From JAAFHB01 sp963677935 (GTDB lineage Bacteria > Bacteroidota > Bacteroidia > Bacteroidales > Prolixibacteraceae): a stretch of 64,000 nucleotides of DNA. Positions 9,122-17,223 of the stretch are shown here, piece after piece (the first letter of the stretch is position 1; every line of letters begins with the position of its first letter). Made by a program: the position numbers and the translations under genes. The notes beneath the pieces were generated by a model that had not been told where the DNA came from, made no database searches, and was given only the letters and a program-made list of their open reading frames with translations. The stretch spans positions 3,100,001 through 3,164,000 of the forward strand of contig CAXXEH010000003.1 of assembly GCA_963677935.2 (NCBI GenBank), given 5' to 3'.

Positions 9122-10474
9122 ATGAAGAAATTAGTTTCAGGATTCAAAGTCGTGCTGCTTGTTTCATTGATAACCTGGGGATGTTCGAAACAGACAGTCG
9201 AAGATCAGTCCGTTTTATCGACTTCCGCTGAAAAAGCCGCTGCCATTAGTAGTGTGGTATTTGGAGGAACCAGCACCTATGTTGTTTTTGCATGGAATGA
9301 TTTGGGGATGCACTGCCTGAATCCATCTTACGACAAAATGGTAATTCTCCCCCCATACAACAATTTGAAAGTGCAGGTAGTTAAAAGAGGAAAGGTCCCC
9401 ACTCTTGTGACAACTGGCCTGACAGTTTCTTATTCAATCGACAACAACACCTATTCGGTCGGAAAACAAAGTTATGGCCAATTTTGGACCTATGCTAAGC
9501 AACTTTTTGGTATTACACTGGCACCCAATATAGGATTGACCGGGATTGGTCTTTCAGGAAATATGAAAGCAGATGCCGGATTTTTTAGCGCTGAAGGGAT
9601 CCCAGTGGTACCTGTTTATGACTCAGGCGTAAAAGATCCTTATCAACAAGCTACAATAACAGTAAAAGATGCCACCGGTAAAATTGTGGCAACAACAAAA
9701 ACAGTAATCCCAACATCGGATGAGATTAATTGCGCCAAATGTCACGGAACCAATGCATTCGATGATATTCTGACCAAGCACGACAAAGCTCACGGAACGA
9801 AACTGATGACCAGTAAACCTGTTCTGTGTGCCAGTTGCCATGCTTCACCTGCATTGGGAGCTCCGGGTAATGGAAGTTCAAAATTCCTGTCCCAGGCCAT
9901 ACATGGTTATCATGCTACCAAAGGGGCTACATGTTACGATTGTCACCCGGGTGCTACCACGAAATGCAGCCGCAGTTCACGTCATACTGCCGCGGATGGT
10001 AATTGCATTACCTGTCATGGCAATATGGCCAATGTGGCTTCAACCATTGCAGCCGGAAGAACGCCATGGGTCGGTGAACCAACTTGTGTAAGCTGTCATA
10101 AGGGTGTATCTGGTATCGATACCGGCACGGCGCTCTACAAAACCAGTCATGGTCATGGTAATTTGTTCTGCTCAGCCTGTCACGGAAGTCCACACGCAAT
10201 GGTCCCTTCTCTGAATGCGAAGGATAACTATCAGGAATTACAATACCAGGGTTCAGCGAATCCGGTAAAATCAATTGGTAGCTGTGGTGTCTGCCATGTG
10301 AGCTCACGCGGTGGTGATTCTTCGATTAAAGACTTTAGCGAAAAACATGCCGGCGCCTCTCCCAAGACAAAAATTTCATGTCATACCTGTCATACTGAAA
10401 TTACGACAGAAACAGCCAAATGGCCTCATGCCTTCCAATGGAAAAATTCAGGAGGCAATCCTAAAGGAGTATAA
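9122..10474 (+). CDS. Octaheme c-type cytochrome lipoprotein
   Basis: A 450-residue exported electron carrier. The signal sequence ends in a lipobox-like LITWGC with Cys21 as the likely lipidated residue. Residues about 45-190 form a beta-rich domain (VFAWNDLGMHCLNPSYDKMV, ILPPYNNLKVQVVKRG) without heme motifs. From residue 204 to 424 there are eight CxxCH motifs: CAKCH, CASCH, CYDCH, CITCH, CVSCH, CSACH, CGVCH and CHTCH. This predicts eight covalently bound hemes on a membrane-anchored periplasmic or surface protein. No quinol oxidase, NrfH, porin or other partner gene is adjacent, so its electron partners are unknown. An open frame on the opposite strand at 10008-10307 is a shadow. Confidence 0.92.
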   Translation: MKKLVSGFKVVLLVSLITWGCSKQTVEDQSVLSTSAEKAAAISSVVFGGTSTYVVFAWNDLGMHCLNPSYDKMVILPPYNNLKVQVVKRGKVPTLVTTGLTVSYSIDNNTYSVGKQSYGQFWTYAKQLFGITLAPNIGLTGIGLSGNMKADAGFFSAEGIPVVPVYDSGVKDPYQQATITVKDATGKIVATTKTVIPTSDEINCAKCHGTNAFDDILTKHDKAHGTKLMTSKPVLCASCHASPALGAPGNGSSKFLSQAIHGYHATKGATCYDCHPGATTKCSRSSRHTAADGNCITCHGNMANVASTIAAGRTPWVGEPTCVSCHKGVSGIDTGTALYKTSHGHGNLFCSACHGSPHAMVPSLNAKDNYQELQYQGSANPVKSIGSCGVCHVSSRGGDSSIKDFSEKHAGASPKTKISCHTCHTEITTETAKWPHAFQWKNSGGNPKGV

Positions 10475-10484
10475 TTCTTTTTTT

Positions 10485-10652
10485 AACACGGAGGATCGGA
10501 GGACACATAGGTTCATTTTTACCACGGAGGATCGGAGGACACATAGGTTCACGGAGAATAATTTTACTCTGTGTGCCTTCGTGCTCTCCGTGCCTCCGTG
10601 GTTGTTTTTACCCGTGCCTCCGTGGTTAATTTTCTCTGTGTTCTCTTTTTTA
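10485..10652. repeat. Left ~168-bp direct repeat flanking the GxxExxY gene
   Basis: This block can be aligned without gaps to 11096-11263 at a constant offset of 611 bp, with about six mismatches by eye. It contains two TACCACGGAGGATCGGAGG-like left arms and matching CCTCCGTGGTT right arms, so the block is itself an imperfect inverted repeat. It starts 10 bp after the cytochrome stop codon and ends on the stop codon (10650-10652) of the minus-strand GxxExxY gene. Confidence 0.9.
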
Positions 10653-11060
10653 CTCCTTAGGTAATGCAGCGAACTCTTTAGTAACCTGGGATACCACCTG
10701 TTCTTTAATGACTTCGCAATTAAAATTGATCAGTAATCCTTTAGGCTTGCCCGAAAGCTTCAGATAAGTCAAAAGCTGAGCCTCAAATAACGGAATCATC
10801 AGCTCCACCGCCTTCTCCTCAACGATGATCAGATCATTCACCAAAAGGTCAAGCTTAAGCGATCCTCCCAAATCTTTTCCCTTATAATGGATCGGGACAT
10901 TAAGCTGAGATCGAACAGACAATCCGGCATTTTTGAGTTCCTCGATAAAACAAGTCTCATATACCGATTCAAGCAACCCCGGACCCAGATGCCGATGAAC
11001 CTCAATGGCACAGCCAATAATCTTGTAAGAAATCTCGTTAATAAATTTTTGGGTTATCAT
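10650..11060 (-). CDS. GxxExxY protein (PD-(D/E)XK-like superfamily)
   Basis: A complete 136-residue protein. The family-naming motif is GLLESVY (residues 28-34). A nuclease-like core follows: D71 in KLDLLV, then a hairpin and the E81-x-K83 triad in VEEKAVE. This is the D...ExK pattern of the PD-(D/E)XK fold, to which the family has been assigned. No biochemical role is established for the family. The gene lies alone between two nearly identical direct repeats (10485-10652 and 11096-11263), its stop codon falling at the very end of the left repeat. The gene and repeats together form a ~780-bp cassette inserted between the cytochrome and the thrS-rplT operon. Family call is firm, function open. 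Confidence 0.93.
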   Translation of the reverse strand: MITQKFINEISYKIIGCAIEVHRHLGPGLLESVYETCFIEELKNAGLSVRSQLNVPIHYKGKDLGGSLKLDLLVNDLIIVEEKAVELMIPLFEAQLLTYLKLSGKPKGLLINFNCEVIKEQVVSQVTKEFAALPKE

Positions 11061-11095
11061 CTTATTTCTTTTTTAACCATTCTTTACCATTTTTT

Positions 11096-11263
11096 ACCAT
11101 GGAGGATCGGAGGACACATAGGTTCATTTTTACCACGGAGGATCGGAGGACACGGAGGTTCACAGAGAATAATTTTACTCTGTGTGCCTTCGTGCTCTCC
11201 GTGCCTCAGTGGTTGTTTTTACCCGTGCCTCCGTGGTTAATTTTCTCTGTGTTCTCTTTTTTA
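11096..11263. repeat. Right ~168-bp direct repeat flanking the GxxExxY gene
   Basis: The partner of 10485-10652, in the same orientation and with no indels. It begins 35 bp upstream of the GxxExxY start codon and could carry the gene's promoter or leader. It is made of the same nested CGGAGG/CCTCCG arms. Open frames that cross it, such as one starting at 11099, simply translate the repeat and are not genes. Confidence 0.9.
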
Positions 11264-11297
11264 AAGATAACCAAAAAAAATAAATAAATTGGGGGGA

Positions 11298-11402
11298 ATG
11301 TGGGTAAATGATTTTGACGCTTTAGAAAGGGGATTAAAAGATGTTCAGGAAGGAGAGATAACCTATATCCATCCACATAATCTATTGGAAGATATAAAAT
11401 AA
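11298..11402 (+). pseudogene. Short open frame, possible C-terminal remnant of a small protein
   Basis: A 34-codon frame (MWVNDFDALERGLKDVQEGE and 14 more residues, ending LLEDIK) with protein-like composition, between the right repeat and the rplT terminator. It resembles the acidic C-terminal end of a small regulatory or antitoxin-type protein, but I cannot assign a family. The frame stays open upstream for only nine codons, so no full domain is present. It may be a fragment left when the adjacent repeat cassette arrived, or chance. Confidence 0.25.
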
Positions 11403-11424
11403 AAAAAGGAGCCCAACGGACTCC
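11401..11424 (-). terminator. Rho-independent terminator of the thrS-infC-rpmI-rplT operon
   Basis: Read on the minus strand: GGAGTCC, loop GTT, GGGCTCC, then seven T residues. The 7-bp stem (one G-T pair) and T-tract lie 38 bp after the rplT stop codon. Confidence 0.9.
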
Positions 11425-11462
11425 CTTTTTATCTGAAAATTTATTTCGCCTAACTTTTCAAA

Positions 11463-11807
11463 TTACTTTACCTTATTAACAATAGCGCTGAATGCAGCGG
11501 GATTGTTCATTGCCAAATCGGCTAAAACCTTGCGGTTGATTTCGATATCGGCATTTTTTAGTTTACCCATGAATTGTGAGTAAGAGAGCCCTTCTGTGCG
11601 GACAGCTGCGTTAATACGCTGAATCCATAATGCACGGAACAACCTTTTTTTGCTTTTCCTGTCACGGTACGCATACCCTAATCCTTTTTCGTATGTGTTT
11701 TTGGCAACCGTCCAGACATTTTTACGCGAACCAAAGTATCCTCTGGTAAGTAGCAGCAGCTTTTTCCTTCGCGCTTTCGATGCTACATGATTTACTGATC
11801 TTGGCAT
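11463..11807 (-). CDS. rplT: 50S ribosomal protein L20
   Basis: A 114-residue, Lys/Arg-rich protein of standard L20 length. It begins MPRSVNHVASKARRKKLLLL and contains the conserved RGYFGSRKN and LWIQRINAAVR segments. L20 binds 23S rRNA early in large-subunit assembly, and in other bacteria it represses its own operon. It is the last gene of the minus-strand unit thrS-infC-rpmI-rplT and is followed by a strong terminator at 11401-11424. The 98-bp gap to rpmI is longer than the other junctions and could hold a control element, but no obvious structure stands out. Confidence 0.99.
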   Translation of the reverse strand: MPRSVNHVASKARRKKLLLLTRGYFGSRKNVWTVAKNTYEKGLGYAYRDRKSKKRLFRALWIQRINAAVRTEGLSYSQFMGKLKNADIEINRKVLADLAMNNPAAFSAIVNKVK

Positions 11808-11905
11808 TTCTTTTTGTTTTAGGACAATGGCGCTCCTTTTTAAAGGAAACTTTATATGCTCATTATCCGGTTAAACCTAATTCTATAACTCGTTAAAAGA
11901 GAACA

Positions 11906-12103
11906 TTATCTCATTGCAAGCAACCTCTTGACATGATTCGTGTCCACATCGGCTACCATACCCCATTTTGTGAGGTTACGTTTGCGTTTGGTGCTTTTCT
12001 TAGTCAGAATATGACTTTTATAAGCATGTTTTCTTTTAATCTTTCCTGAACCGGTGAGAATAAAACGTTTCTTAGCCCCGGCATTCGATTTCATTTTAGG
12101 CAT
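11906..12103 (-). CDS. rpmI: 50S ribosomal protein L35
   Basis: A 65-residue basic protein with the standard L35 opening MPKMKSNAGAKKRFILTGSG and the KRKHAYKSHILTKKSTKRKR block. It is a small structural protein of the large ribosomal subunit. It lies 19 bp downstream of infC and 98 bp upstream of rplT, the normal infC-rpmI-rplT order. Nothing unusual is seen. Confidence 0.99.
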   Translation of the reverse strand: MPKMKSNAGAKKRFILTGSGKIKRKHAYKSHILTKKSTKRKRNLTKWGMVADVDTNHVKRLLAMR

Positions 12104-12122
12104 CTCTGTCCAAAGTATTAAA

Positions 12123-12683
12123 TTATTTTTTCTTTTTAGGCGAAATAAATATTGTCATTCTCTTTCCTTCGAGTTTCGGTAGTTGTTCCACTTTTCCCAC
12201 CTCTTCCAACGCATTGGCGAAGCGGAGCAGCAAAATTTCCCCTTGCTCGTTATATAAAATTGACCTCCCTTTAAAAAACACGTAAGCTTTTACTTTAGCG
12301 CCTTCCTGAAGGAATTTCTCGGCGTGTTTTAACTTAAAGTTGTAATCATGATCATCCGTATTTGGACCAAAACGTATCTCCTTCACGATGATTTTGGAAG
12401 CTTTGGCTTTTAGCTCCTTCTGCTTTTTCTTCTGCTCGTAAAGAAACTTCTGAAAATCGGTAATCCTGCAAACAGGCGGTTCTGCGTTAGGTGAGATCTC
12501 AACCAGATCAAGTTCCAATTCGTCGGCTCTACGCAGGGCATCCTGAATACGGAATACCCCTGGGTTTTCGATGTTCTCTCCAACCAGCCTGACTTCAGGG
12601 ACACGAATCTGATGATTAATCCGAAATTGCGATTTCTCTTCTTCTTTTGGGGCTCTTGGCCCGTTGCCTCTGATAACTGCTAT
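12123..12683 (-). CDS. infC: Translation initiation factor IF-3, probable AUA start
   Basis: IF-3 checks start codons on the 30S subunit and keeps subunits apart. The C-terminal domain is clear (DHDYNFKLKHAEKFLQEGAK, LEGKRMTIFISPKKKK). The N-terminal domain continues upstream of the first in-frame ATG (12518): in frame are RINHQIRVPEVRLVGENIE and FRIQDALRRADELELDLVEI, both conserved in IF-3, so that ATG would truncate the protein. The frame begins after AGGAGG (12691-12696). The codon 7 nt downstream is ATA at 12681-12683, giving a 186-residue product starting (M)AVIRGNGPRAPK. Rare starts (AUU, AUC, AUA) are known for infC and allow autoregulation by IF-3 itself. No in-frame ATG, GTG or TTG sits nearer the ribosome site. 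Confidence 0.93.
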   Translation of the reverse strand: MAVIRGNGPRAPKEEEKSQFRINHQIRVPEVRLVGENIENPGVFRIQDALRRADELELDLVEISPNAEPPVCRITDFQKFLYEQKKKQKELKAKASKIIVKEIRFGPNTDDHDYNFKLKHAEKFLQEGAKVKAYVFFKGRSILYNEQGEILLLRFANALEEVGKVEQLPKLEGKRMTIFISPKKKK

Positions 12684-12690
12684 GGCTAAT

Positions 12691-12696
12691 CCTCCT
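12691..12696 (-). promoter_or_regulatory. Strong Shine-Dalgarno sequence of infC
   Basis: AGGAGG on the minus strand, in an AAAGGAGG context, 7 nt before the ATA start codon. Such a full site is uncommon in Bacteroidota and compensates for the weak start codon; it decides the start choice for infC. Confidence 0.85.
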
Positions 12697-12716
12697 TTAA
12701 TTTAATTAATTAACGA

Positions 12717-14669
12717 CTATTTGTAGGCATCCGCCAATTGTTCCGAGACCTCTTTGCCAATAAATGCAGCAAATGAATCAATTGTCATTGATCCCTGGTC
12801 TCCCTCTCCCTGACGTCGCACTGATACGGTGTTGCCTTCGCACTCTTTTTCACCGACAATCAACAGGTAAGGTATATGTTTCATCTCATTGTCCCTGATT
12901 TTTCTGCCAATTTTTTCATTGCGGTCGTCAATTCCGGCGCGAATATCGGAAATATTTAATTGATTTGAAACTTTTTGAGCATATTCGTTATACTTTTCAC
13001 TGATTGGTAACACAACCACCTGTTCCGGGGTAAGCCATAGCGGGAATTTCCCTGCAGTATGCTCAATCAGTACAGCGCAAAAACGTTCCATCGATCCGAA
13101 CGGTGCACGGTGGATCATCACCGGACGATGCCGTTTATCATCGGCGCCAATATACTCAAGACCAAATCGTTCCGGCAAATTATAATCCACCTGGATCGTT
13201 CCGAGCTGCCATTTACGACCAAGCGCATCCTTGATCATAAAGTCAAGTTTTGGTCCATAAAAAGCGGCTTCACCCAATTCTGTCACCGTTTGTAACCCTT
13301 TTTCAGTGCAAGCCTCAATGATTGCATTTTCAGCTTTCTCCCAATTTTCGTCAGATCCAATGTATTTTTCCCTGTTATTTGGATCACGTAATGATATCTG
13401 CGCTGAGTAATCCTTAAAGTCAAGCGCTTTAAAGATGATAAAAATGATATCAATCACCTTTAAAAACTCCTCTTTGAGCTGATCTGGACGGCAGAAGATA
13501 TGAGCATCATCCTGAGTAAAGCTTCGGACGCGTGTCAGTCCGTGCAACTCGCCGCTTTGCTCGTAACGATAAACCGTTCCGAATTCAGCCATACGAACAG
13601 GCAAATCTTTATAGGAGCGGGGTTTATACTTATAAATCTCACAATGGTGAGGGCAGTTCATCGGTTTTAGGAGGTACTCTTCACCTTCATTTGGGGTACG
13701 AATCGGTTGAAATGAGTCTTTCCCGTATTTCTGAAAGTGACCCGAGGTTTTGTAGAGCATCACATCTCCAATATGCGGAGTGATCACCTGCTCATAACCA
13801 AATTTCTTTTGCACCTTCTTCAAAAATTTCTCAAGATTGTCGCGGAGCATGGTCCCTTTTGGCAACCAAAGTGGTAAACCCATCCCGACATTAGGTGAAA
13901 AATGGAACAACTCCATCTCTTTGCCTATTTTACGATGATCCCGCTTTTTCGCCTCTTCGAGCAATACCAGGTACTCTTCAAGCAATTTTTGTTTCGGGAA
14001 AGTGATCCCGTAAACACGGGTGAGCATTTTGTTCTTCTCGTTACCACGCCAGTAAGCTCCTGCAATATTGGTCAGCTTAACCGCTTTGATAAATCCCGTA
14101 TTTGGCAAATGGGGCCCGCGGCAAAGATCTGTAAAGTTTCCCTGTTTATATAAGGTTATGGTGCCATCCTGAAGATCAGTAATCAGTTCAAGTTTATATT
14201 GGTCACCCTTTTCCGTAAATAATTTAAGCGCATCGGATTTGGATATTTCACTTCTTACAATATCCGATTTTGTACGGGCCAATTCAAGTATTTTCTGCTC
14301 AATCGGGGCCAGATCTTTATCTGTCAGAACTTTTCCCTCCGGAAGATCAATGTCATAATAAAAACCATTGTCGACAGTCGGCCCGATACCAAACTTGGTT
14401 CCGGGATAGAAAAACTCGATAGCTTCCGCCATAATGTGCGCCGACGAGTGCCAGAACGTTTCGCGCCCCTGCAGATCGTCCCACAAATGAAGTTTTATAG
14501 CCGCATCCGAATCGAGGGAGCGGGTAAGATCTCTAACTTCTCCGTTGACGGTAATCGAGAGTACCTCTTTCGCCAGCCGGCTGCTGATCGCTTCCGCAAT
14601 TCCAAGACCCGTAATTCCCTGATCAAATTCCCGTACGGAATTATCAGGAAGTGTAATTTTTATCATCAC
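12717..14669 (-). CDS. thrS: Threonyl-tRNA synthetase
   Basis: A 650-residue class II synthetase of normal length that charges tRNA-Thr. It has an N-terminal TGS domain (IKITLPDNSVREF), an editing domain with HSSAHIMAEAI, class II motif 2 (VYRYEQSGELHGLTRVRSFT), and motif 3 (HRAPFGSMERFCAVLIEH). The zinc ligands are visible as Cys in MNCPHHCEIY, His in DDAHIFC and His in MIHRAPFG. The anticodon-binding domain closes the protein. It leads the thrS-infC-rpmI-rplT unit. The start used is the ATG at 14669, although a second ATG follows directly. A consensus promoter lies 22 bp upstream. Confidence 0.98.
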   Translation of the reverse strand: MMIKITLPDNSVREFDQGITGLGIAEAISSRLAKEVLSITVNGEVRDLTRSLDSDAAIKLHLWDDLQGRETFWHSSAHIMAEAIEFFYPGTKFGIGPTVDNGFYYDIDLPEGKVLTDKDLAPIEQKILELARTKSDIVRSEISKSDALKLFTEKGDQYKLELITDLQDGTITLYKQGNFTDLCRGPHLPNTGFIKAVKLTNIAGAYWRGNEKNKMLTRVYGITFPKQKLLEEYLVLLEEAKKRDHRKIGKEMELFHFSPNVGMGLPLWLPKGTMLRDNLEKFLKKVQKKFGYEQVITPHIGDVMLYKTSGHFQKYGKDSFQPIRTPNEGEEYLLKPMNCPHHCEIYKYKPRSYKDLPVRMAEFGTVYRYEQSGELHGLTRVRSFTQDDAHIFCRPDQLKEEFLKVIDIIFIIFKALDFKDYSAQISLRDPNNREKYIGSDENWEKAENAIIEACTEKGLQTVTELGEAAFYGPKLDFMIKDALGRKWQLGTIQVDYNLPERFGLEYIGADDKRHRPVMIHRAPFGSMERFCAVLIEHTAGKFPLWLTPEQVVVLPISEKYNEYAQKVSNQLNISDIRAGIDDRNEKIGRKIRDNEMKHIPYLLIVGEKECEGNTVSVRRQGEGDQGSMTIDSFAAFIGKEVSEQLADAYK

Positions 14670-14690
14670 CTAATATTTTTTTCGAAGGTG

Positions 14691-14722
14691 CAAAATTAGT
14701 GATTCTACTCATGTTCTTCAAA
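14691..14722 (-). promoter_or_regulatory. Housekeeping promoter of the thrS operon
   Basis: On the minus strand TTTG (14719-14722) and TAATTTTG (14691-14698) are separated by 20 bp, matching the Bacteroidota sigma-A pattern TTTG-N19/21-TAnnTTTG. The -7 element is 22 bp from the thrS start codon, giving a short leader. Confidence 0.75.
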
Positions 14723-14793
14723 AATATCGGAAAGTTTAATACAGCTATTTTAAGAATGTGTCTGTAAATCCCTTACTACTCCCTATTTTTTAA

Positions 14794-14801
14794 TATTTTT
14801 G
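14794..14801 (+). promoter_or_regulatory. Possible -7 element for the DPP-IV gene
   Basis: TATTTTTG fits TAnnTTTG and lies 29 bp before the start codon at 14831. No TTTG is found at the expected -33 distance, so this is a partial match only. Confidence 0.35.
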
Positions 14802-14830
14802 AGGCTGAAACAGATTAAATATCAAATATT

Positions 14831-17059
14831 ATGCGCAGGATTATTTCAGTTTTGCTTTTAATTTCAGCCTGTTACACCACGCTTCAGGCACAACAAATCA
14901 CCCTTGAGGATCTCTTTACAAAAAGAAGCTTTATTCAATCAGCTGTTACCGGATTGGCATCGACCAACGATGGATTGAATTACACCACCCTGGAGAATGG
15001 CGGCCGGCAAATTGTAAAATACAGTTACAAAACCGGCGAAAAGGTAAGCCTGATTCTTGATATACAAGCACTTAAAAATGATTCACTCACTTCTGTCACC
15101 GAATACGCATTCAGCAAAGATGAGTCTAAGGTATTGCTCATGACAGACCGGCAATCGATCTATCGGAGGTCGTTTACTGCCGTTTATTTTGTCTACAACT
15201 TCGTGACAAAAGAACTTAGCCGGTTATCATCAGGAAGAGAGCAGGTCGCAACGTTTTCACCCGATGGAGAGCGGGTCGCTTTTGTCAGAAAGAATAACCT
15301 TTATGTAAAAAGTCTCCGTTTTAAAACTGAACGCCAGATCTCCTCCGACGGGGCGTTTAATAAAATTATCAATGGCGTTCCCGACTGGGTGTACGAGGAG
15401 GAGTTTGAGTTCAACCGGGCTTTCGAATGGTCGCCCGATAGTAAACAACTCGCCTACATTAAATTTAATGAAGAAGATGTTCCAACTTTTGGAATCCCAA
15501 TGTACAAAGGGCTTAATCCTGAATATAAGGAGAACGCTCTCTATCCGGGTGAATACCGTTACAAGTATCCATTGGCAGGAGAGAAAAATTCAGTTGTCAG
15601 CGTCTGGGTCTACGACATAAAGGCCGGGCAGAATATTGAGATCGATCTTGGTAAGGAAACAGATATTTATATCCCTCAGATCAAGTGGACCTACAGTGGC
15701 AAAGATCTGGGAATTTTGAAAATGAACCGCTTACAAAACAGGCTTGACCTGCTTTATGCCAATTCCCATTCGGGTGATACACGGCTGATCTACACCGAAA
15801 AGAATAAACGATACATCGAGACCGATTTTCTGGATAATTTCCAGTTTTTGCCCGATGATAAAAGCTTTGTTGTTCTAAGTGAAAAGGACGGATTTAAACA
15901 TCTCTATCTTTATGACAACTCAGGGGTTGTGGTTCGCCAACTAACCTCCGGGAAATTTGATGTGATCAAATATTATGGATATGATCCGGTCACGAAGACA
16001 TTCTATTACCAGGCTGCGGCAGTTTCACCCATGCAACGTGAGGTTTACAGCGTTACGCTCGACCCAAAGAAAAAAGTATCGCTCTCAACAAAGAAACTCT
16101 CAGCACAAAATGGGACTAACAATGCTGATTTCAGTAGTGGATTCAAATATTACATCAACCAGTATTCAAACTTAACAACTCCACTGATCGTAACATTGCA
16201 TGAGATCTCCGGAAAACAGATCAGGGTACTGAAAGAAAACAGCGAATTAAAGTCAACAGTTTCAGAAAGAAAAATCCCTCAGAAGGAGTTATTCACCTTT
16301 AAAAATTCTGAAGGAACCGAACTGAACGGATGGATGATCAAACCTTCGGATTTCAATCCAAATTTGAAATATCCGGTTGTGATGACCCAGTACAGCGGAC
16401 CAAACTCCCAGCAGGTGCTGGATGATTTTAAGATTGGATGGGAAAATTATCTGGCATCGAAAGGTTACCTGGCAGTATGTGTCGACCCCAGGGGAACAGG
16501 GGCCCGCGGTGAGGAATTCCGCAAATGCACCTATGGTCAGTTAGGAAAGTATGAGTCTGATGATCAGATTGAAGCAGCAAAATATATTGCCACTCTTCCC
16601 TTTGCAGATGGTAACAATATTGCGATCTGGGGATGGAGTTATGGCGGATTTATGTCGGCCATGTGTCTTGCCAAAGGTGGCGCCGTTTTTAAGGCAGGTA
16701 TTTCAGTCGCGCCGGTAACCAACCAACGGTTCTACGATACCGTTTACAGTGAGCGTTATATGGGGTTGCCGAGCCAGAATCCCGAAGGGTATGACGAAAA
16801 TTCACCCATCACATTGGCCAAAGGGATTAAAGGAAAACTGCTGCTTGTGCACGGGACTGCTGACGATAATGTTCATTATCAGAATACTCTCGAATTTGCC
16901 GAAGCAATGGTTCAGGCGGGTGTTCAGTTTCAGATGATGTCGTATGTAAACAGGAACCATGGTATCAGGGGTGGAAATACCACAATGCACCTTTATACCA
17001 TGTTTGACAACTTTTTGAAGGAGAACCTGAAGCAAGGTAATGAAAGAATGAAGGAATGA
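14831..17059 (+). CDS. Dipeptidyl peptidase IV (S9B prolyl oligopeptidase family)
   Basis: A 742-residue exported serine peptidase that removes X-Pro dipeptides from peptide N-termini. A Sec signal peptide (to about residue 20, LLISACYTTLQAQ) is followed by an eight-bladed beta-propeller containing the substrate-anchoring double-Glu motif DWVYEEEF (185-192). An alpha/beta hydrolase domain follows, with nucleophile S603 (GWSYGG), an Asp in GTADDN (D678) and H710 (NRNHGI). All three catalytic residues are present, so activity is expected in the periplasm. The gene is monocistronic on the plus strand and followed by tRNA-Leu. It fits peptide use by a fermentative gut- or sediment-type Bacteroidota. 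Confidence 0.96.
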   Translation: MRRIISVLLLISACYTTLQAQQITLEDLFTKRSFIQSAVTGLASTNDGLNYTTLENGGRQIVKYSYKTGEKVSLILDIQALKNDSLTSVTEYAFSKDESKVLLMTDRQSIYRRSFTAVYFVYNFVTKELSRLSSGREQVATFSPDGERVAFVRKNNLYVKSLRFKTERQISSDGAFNKIINGVPDWVYEEEFEFNRAFEWSPDSKQLAYIKFNEEDVPTFGIPMYKGLNPEYKENALYPGEYRYKYPLAGEKNSVVSVWVYDIKAGQNIEIDLGKETDIYIPQIKWTYSGKDLGILKMNRLQNRLDLLYANSHSGDTRLIYTEKNKRYIETDFLDNFQFLPDDKSFVVLSEKDGFKHLYLYDNSGVVVRQLTSGKFDVIKYYGYDPVTKTFYYQAAAVSPMQREVYSVTLDPKKKVSLSTKKLSAQNGTNNADFSSGFKYYINQYSNLTTPLIVTLHEISGKQIRVLKENSELKSTVSERKIPQKELFTFKNSEGTELNGWMIKPSDFNPNLKYPVVMTQYSGPNSQQVLDDFKIGWENYLASKGYLAVCVDPRGTGARGEEFRKCTYGQLGKYESDDQIEAAKYIATLPFADGNNIAIWGWSYGGFMSAMCLAKGGAVFKAGISVAPVTNQRFYDTVYSERYMGLPSQNPEGYDENSPITLAKGIKGKLLLVHGTADDNVHYQNTLEFAEAMVQAGVQFQMMSYVNRNHGIRGGNTTMHLYTMFDNFLKENLKQGNERMKE

Positions 17060-17182
17060 AGGAATTTGAAAATGTGGTAATGTGCTAAATGAATATTGAC
17101 GTCTATCAGTTTTTGAATTTTTCACTTTGGACTTTACAATTTTAATTGCTTGTTTTCAATTTTTATTTTTTTTTGTAATCCC

Positions 17183-17213
17183 TTTGGCTATTCCCAAATT
17201 CGGTCTATATTTG
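17183..17213 (+). promoter_or_regulatory. Promoter of tRNA-Leu
   Basis: TTTG (17183-17186), 19-bp spacer, TATATTTG (17206-17213): a full match to the Bacteroidota housekeeping consensus, ending 10 bp before the tRNA. Confidence 0.85.
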
Positions 17214-17223
17214 CACCCTCCAA

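Noticed and set aside
10311..10664. Open frame translating the left repeat (contains TEDRRTHRFIF-type peptides)
   Set aside because: The frame exists only because the repeat has no stop in that phase; the same peptide appears from the right repeat, and it overlaps the cytochrome gene.
10485..11263. CRISPR array
   Set aside because: Only two long repeat blocks with one gene between them; no short regularly spaced repeats or cas genes anywhere in the window.
11099..11287. Open frame across the right repeat
   Set aside because: Same artefact as in the left repeat; no start signal, no family resemblance.
12123..12518. IF-3 beginning at the first in-frame ATG (131 residues)
   Set aside because: It would remove most of the conserved N-terminal domain; an upstream AUA start with a full SD gives a normal-length protein.
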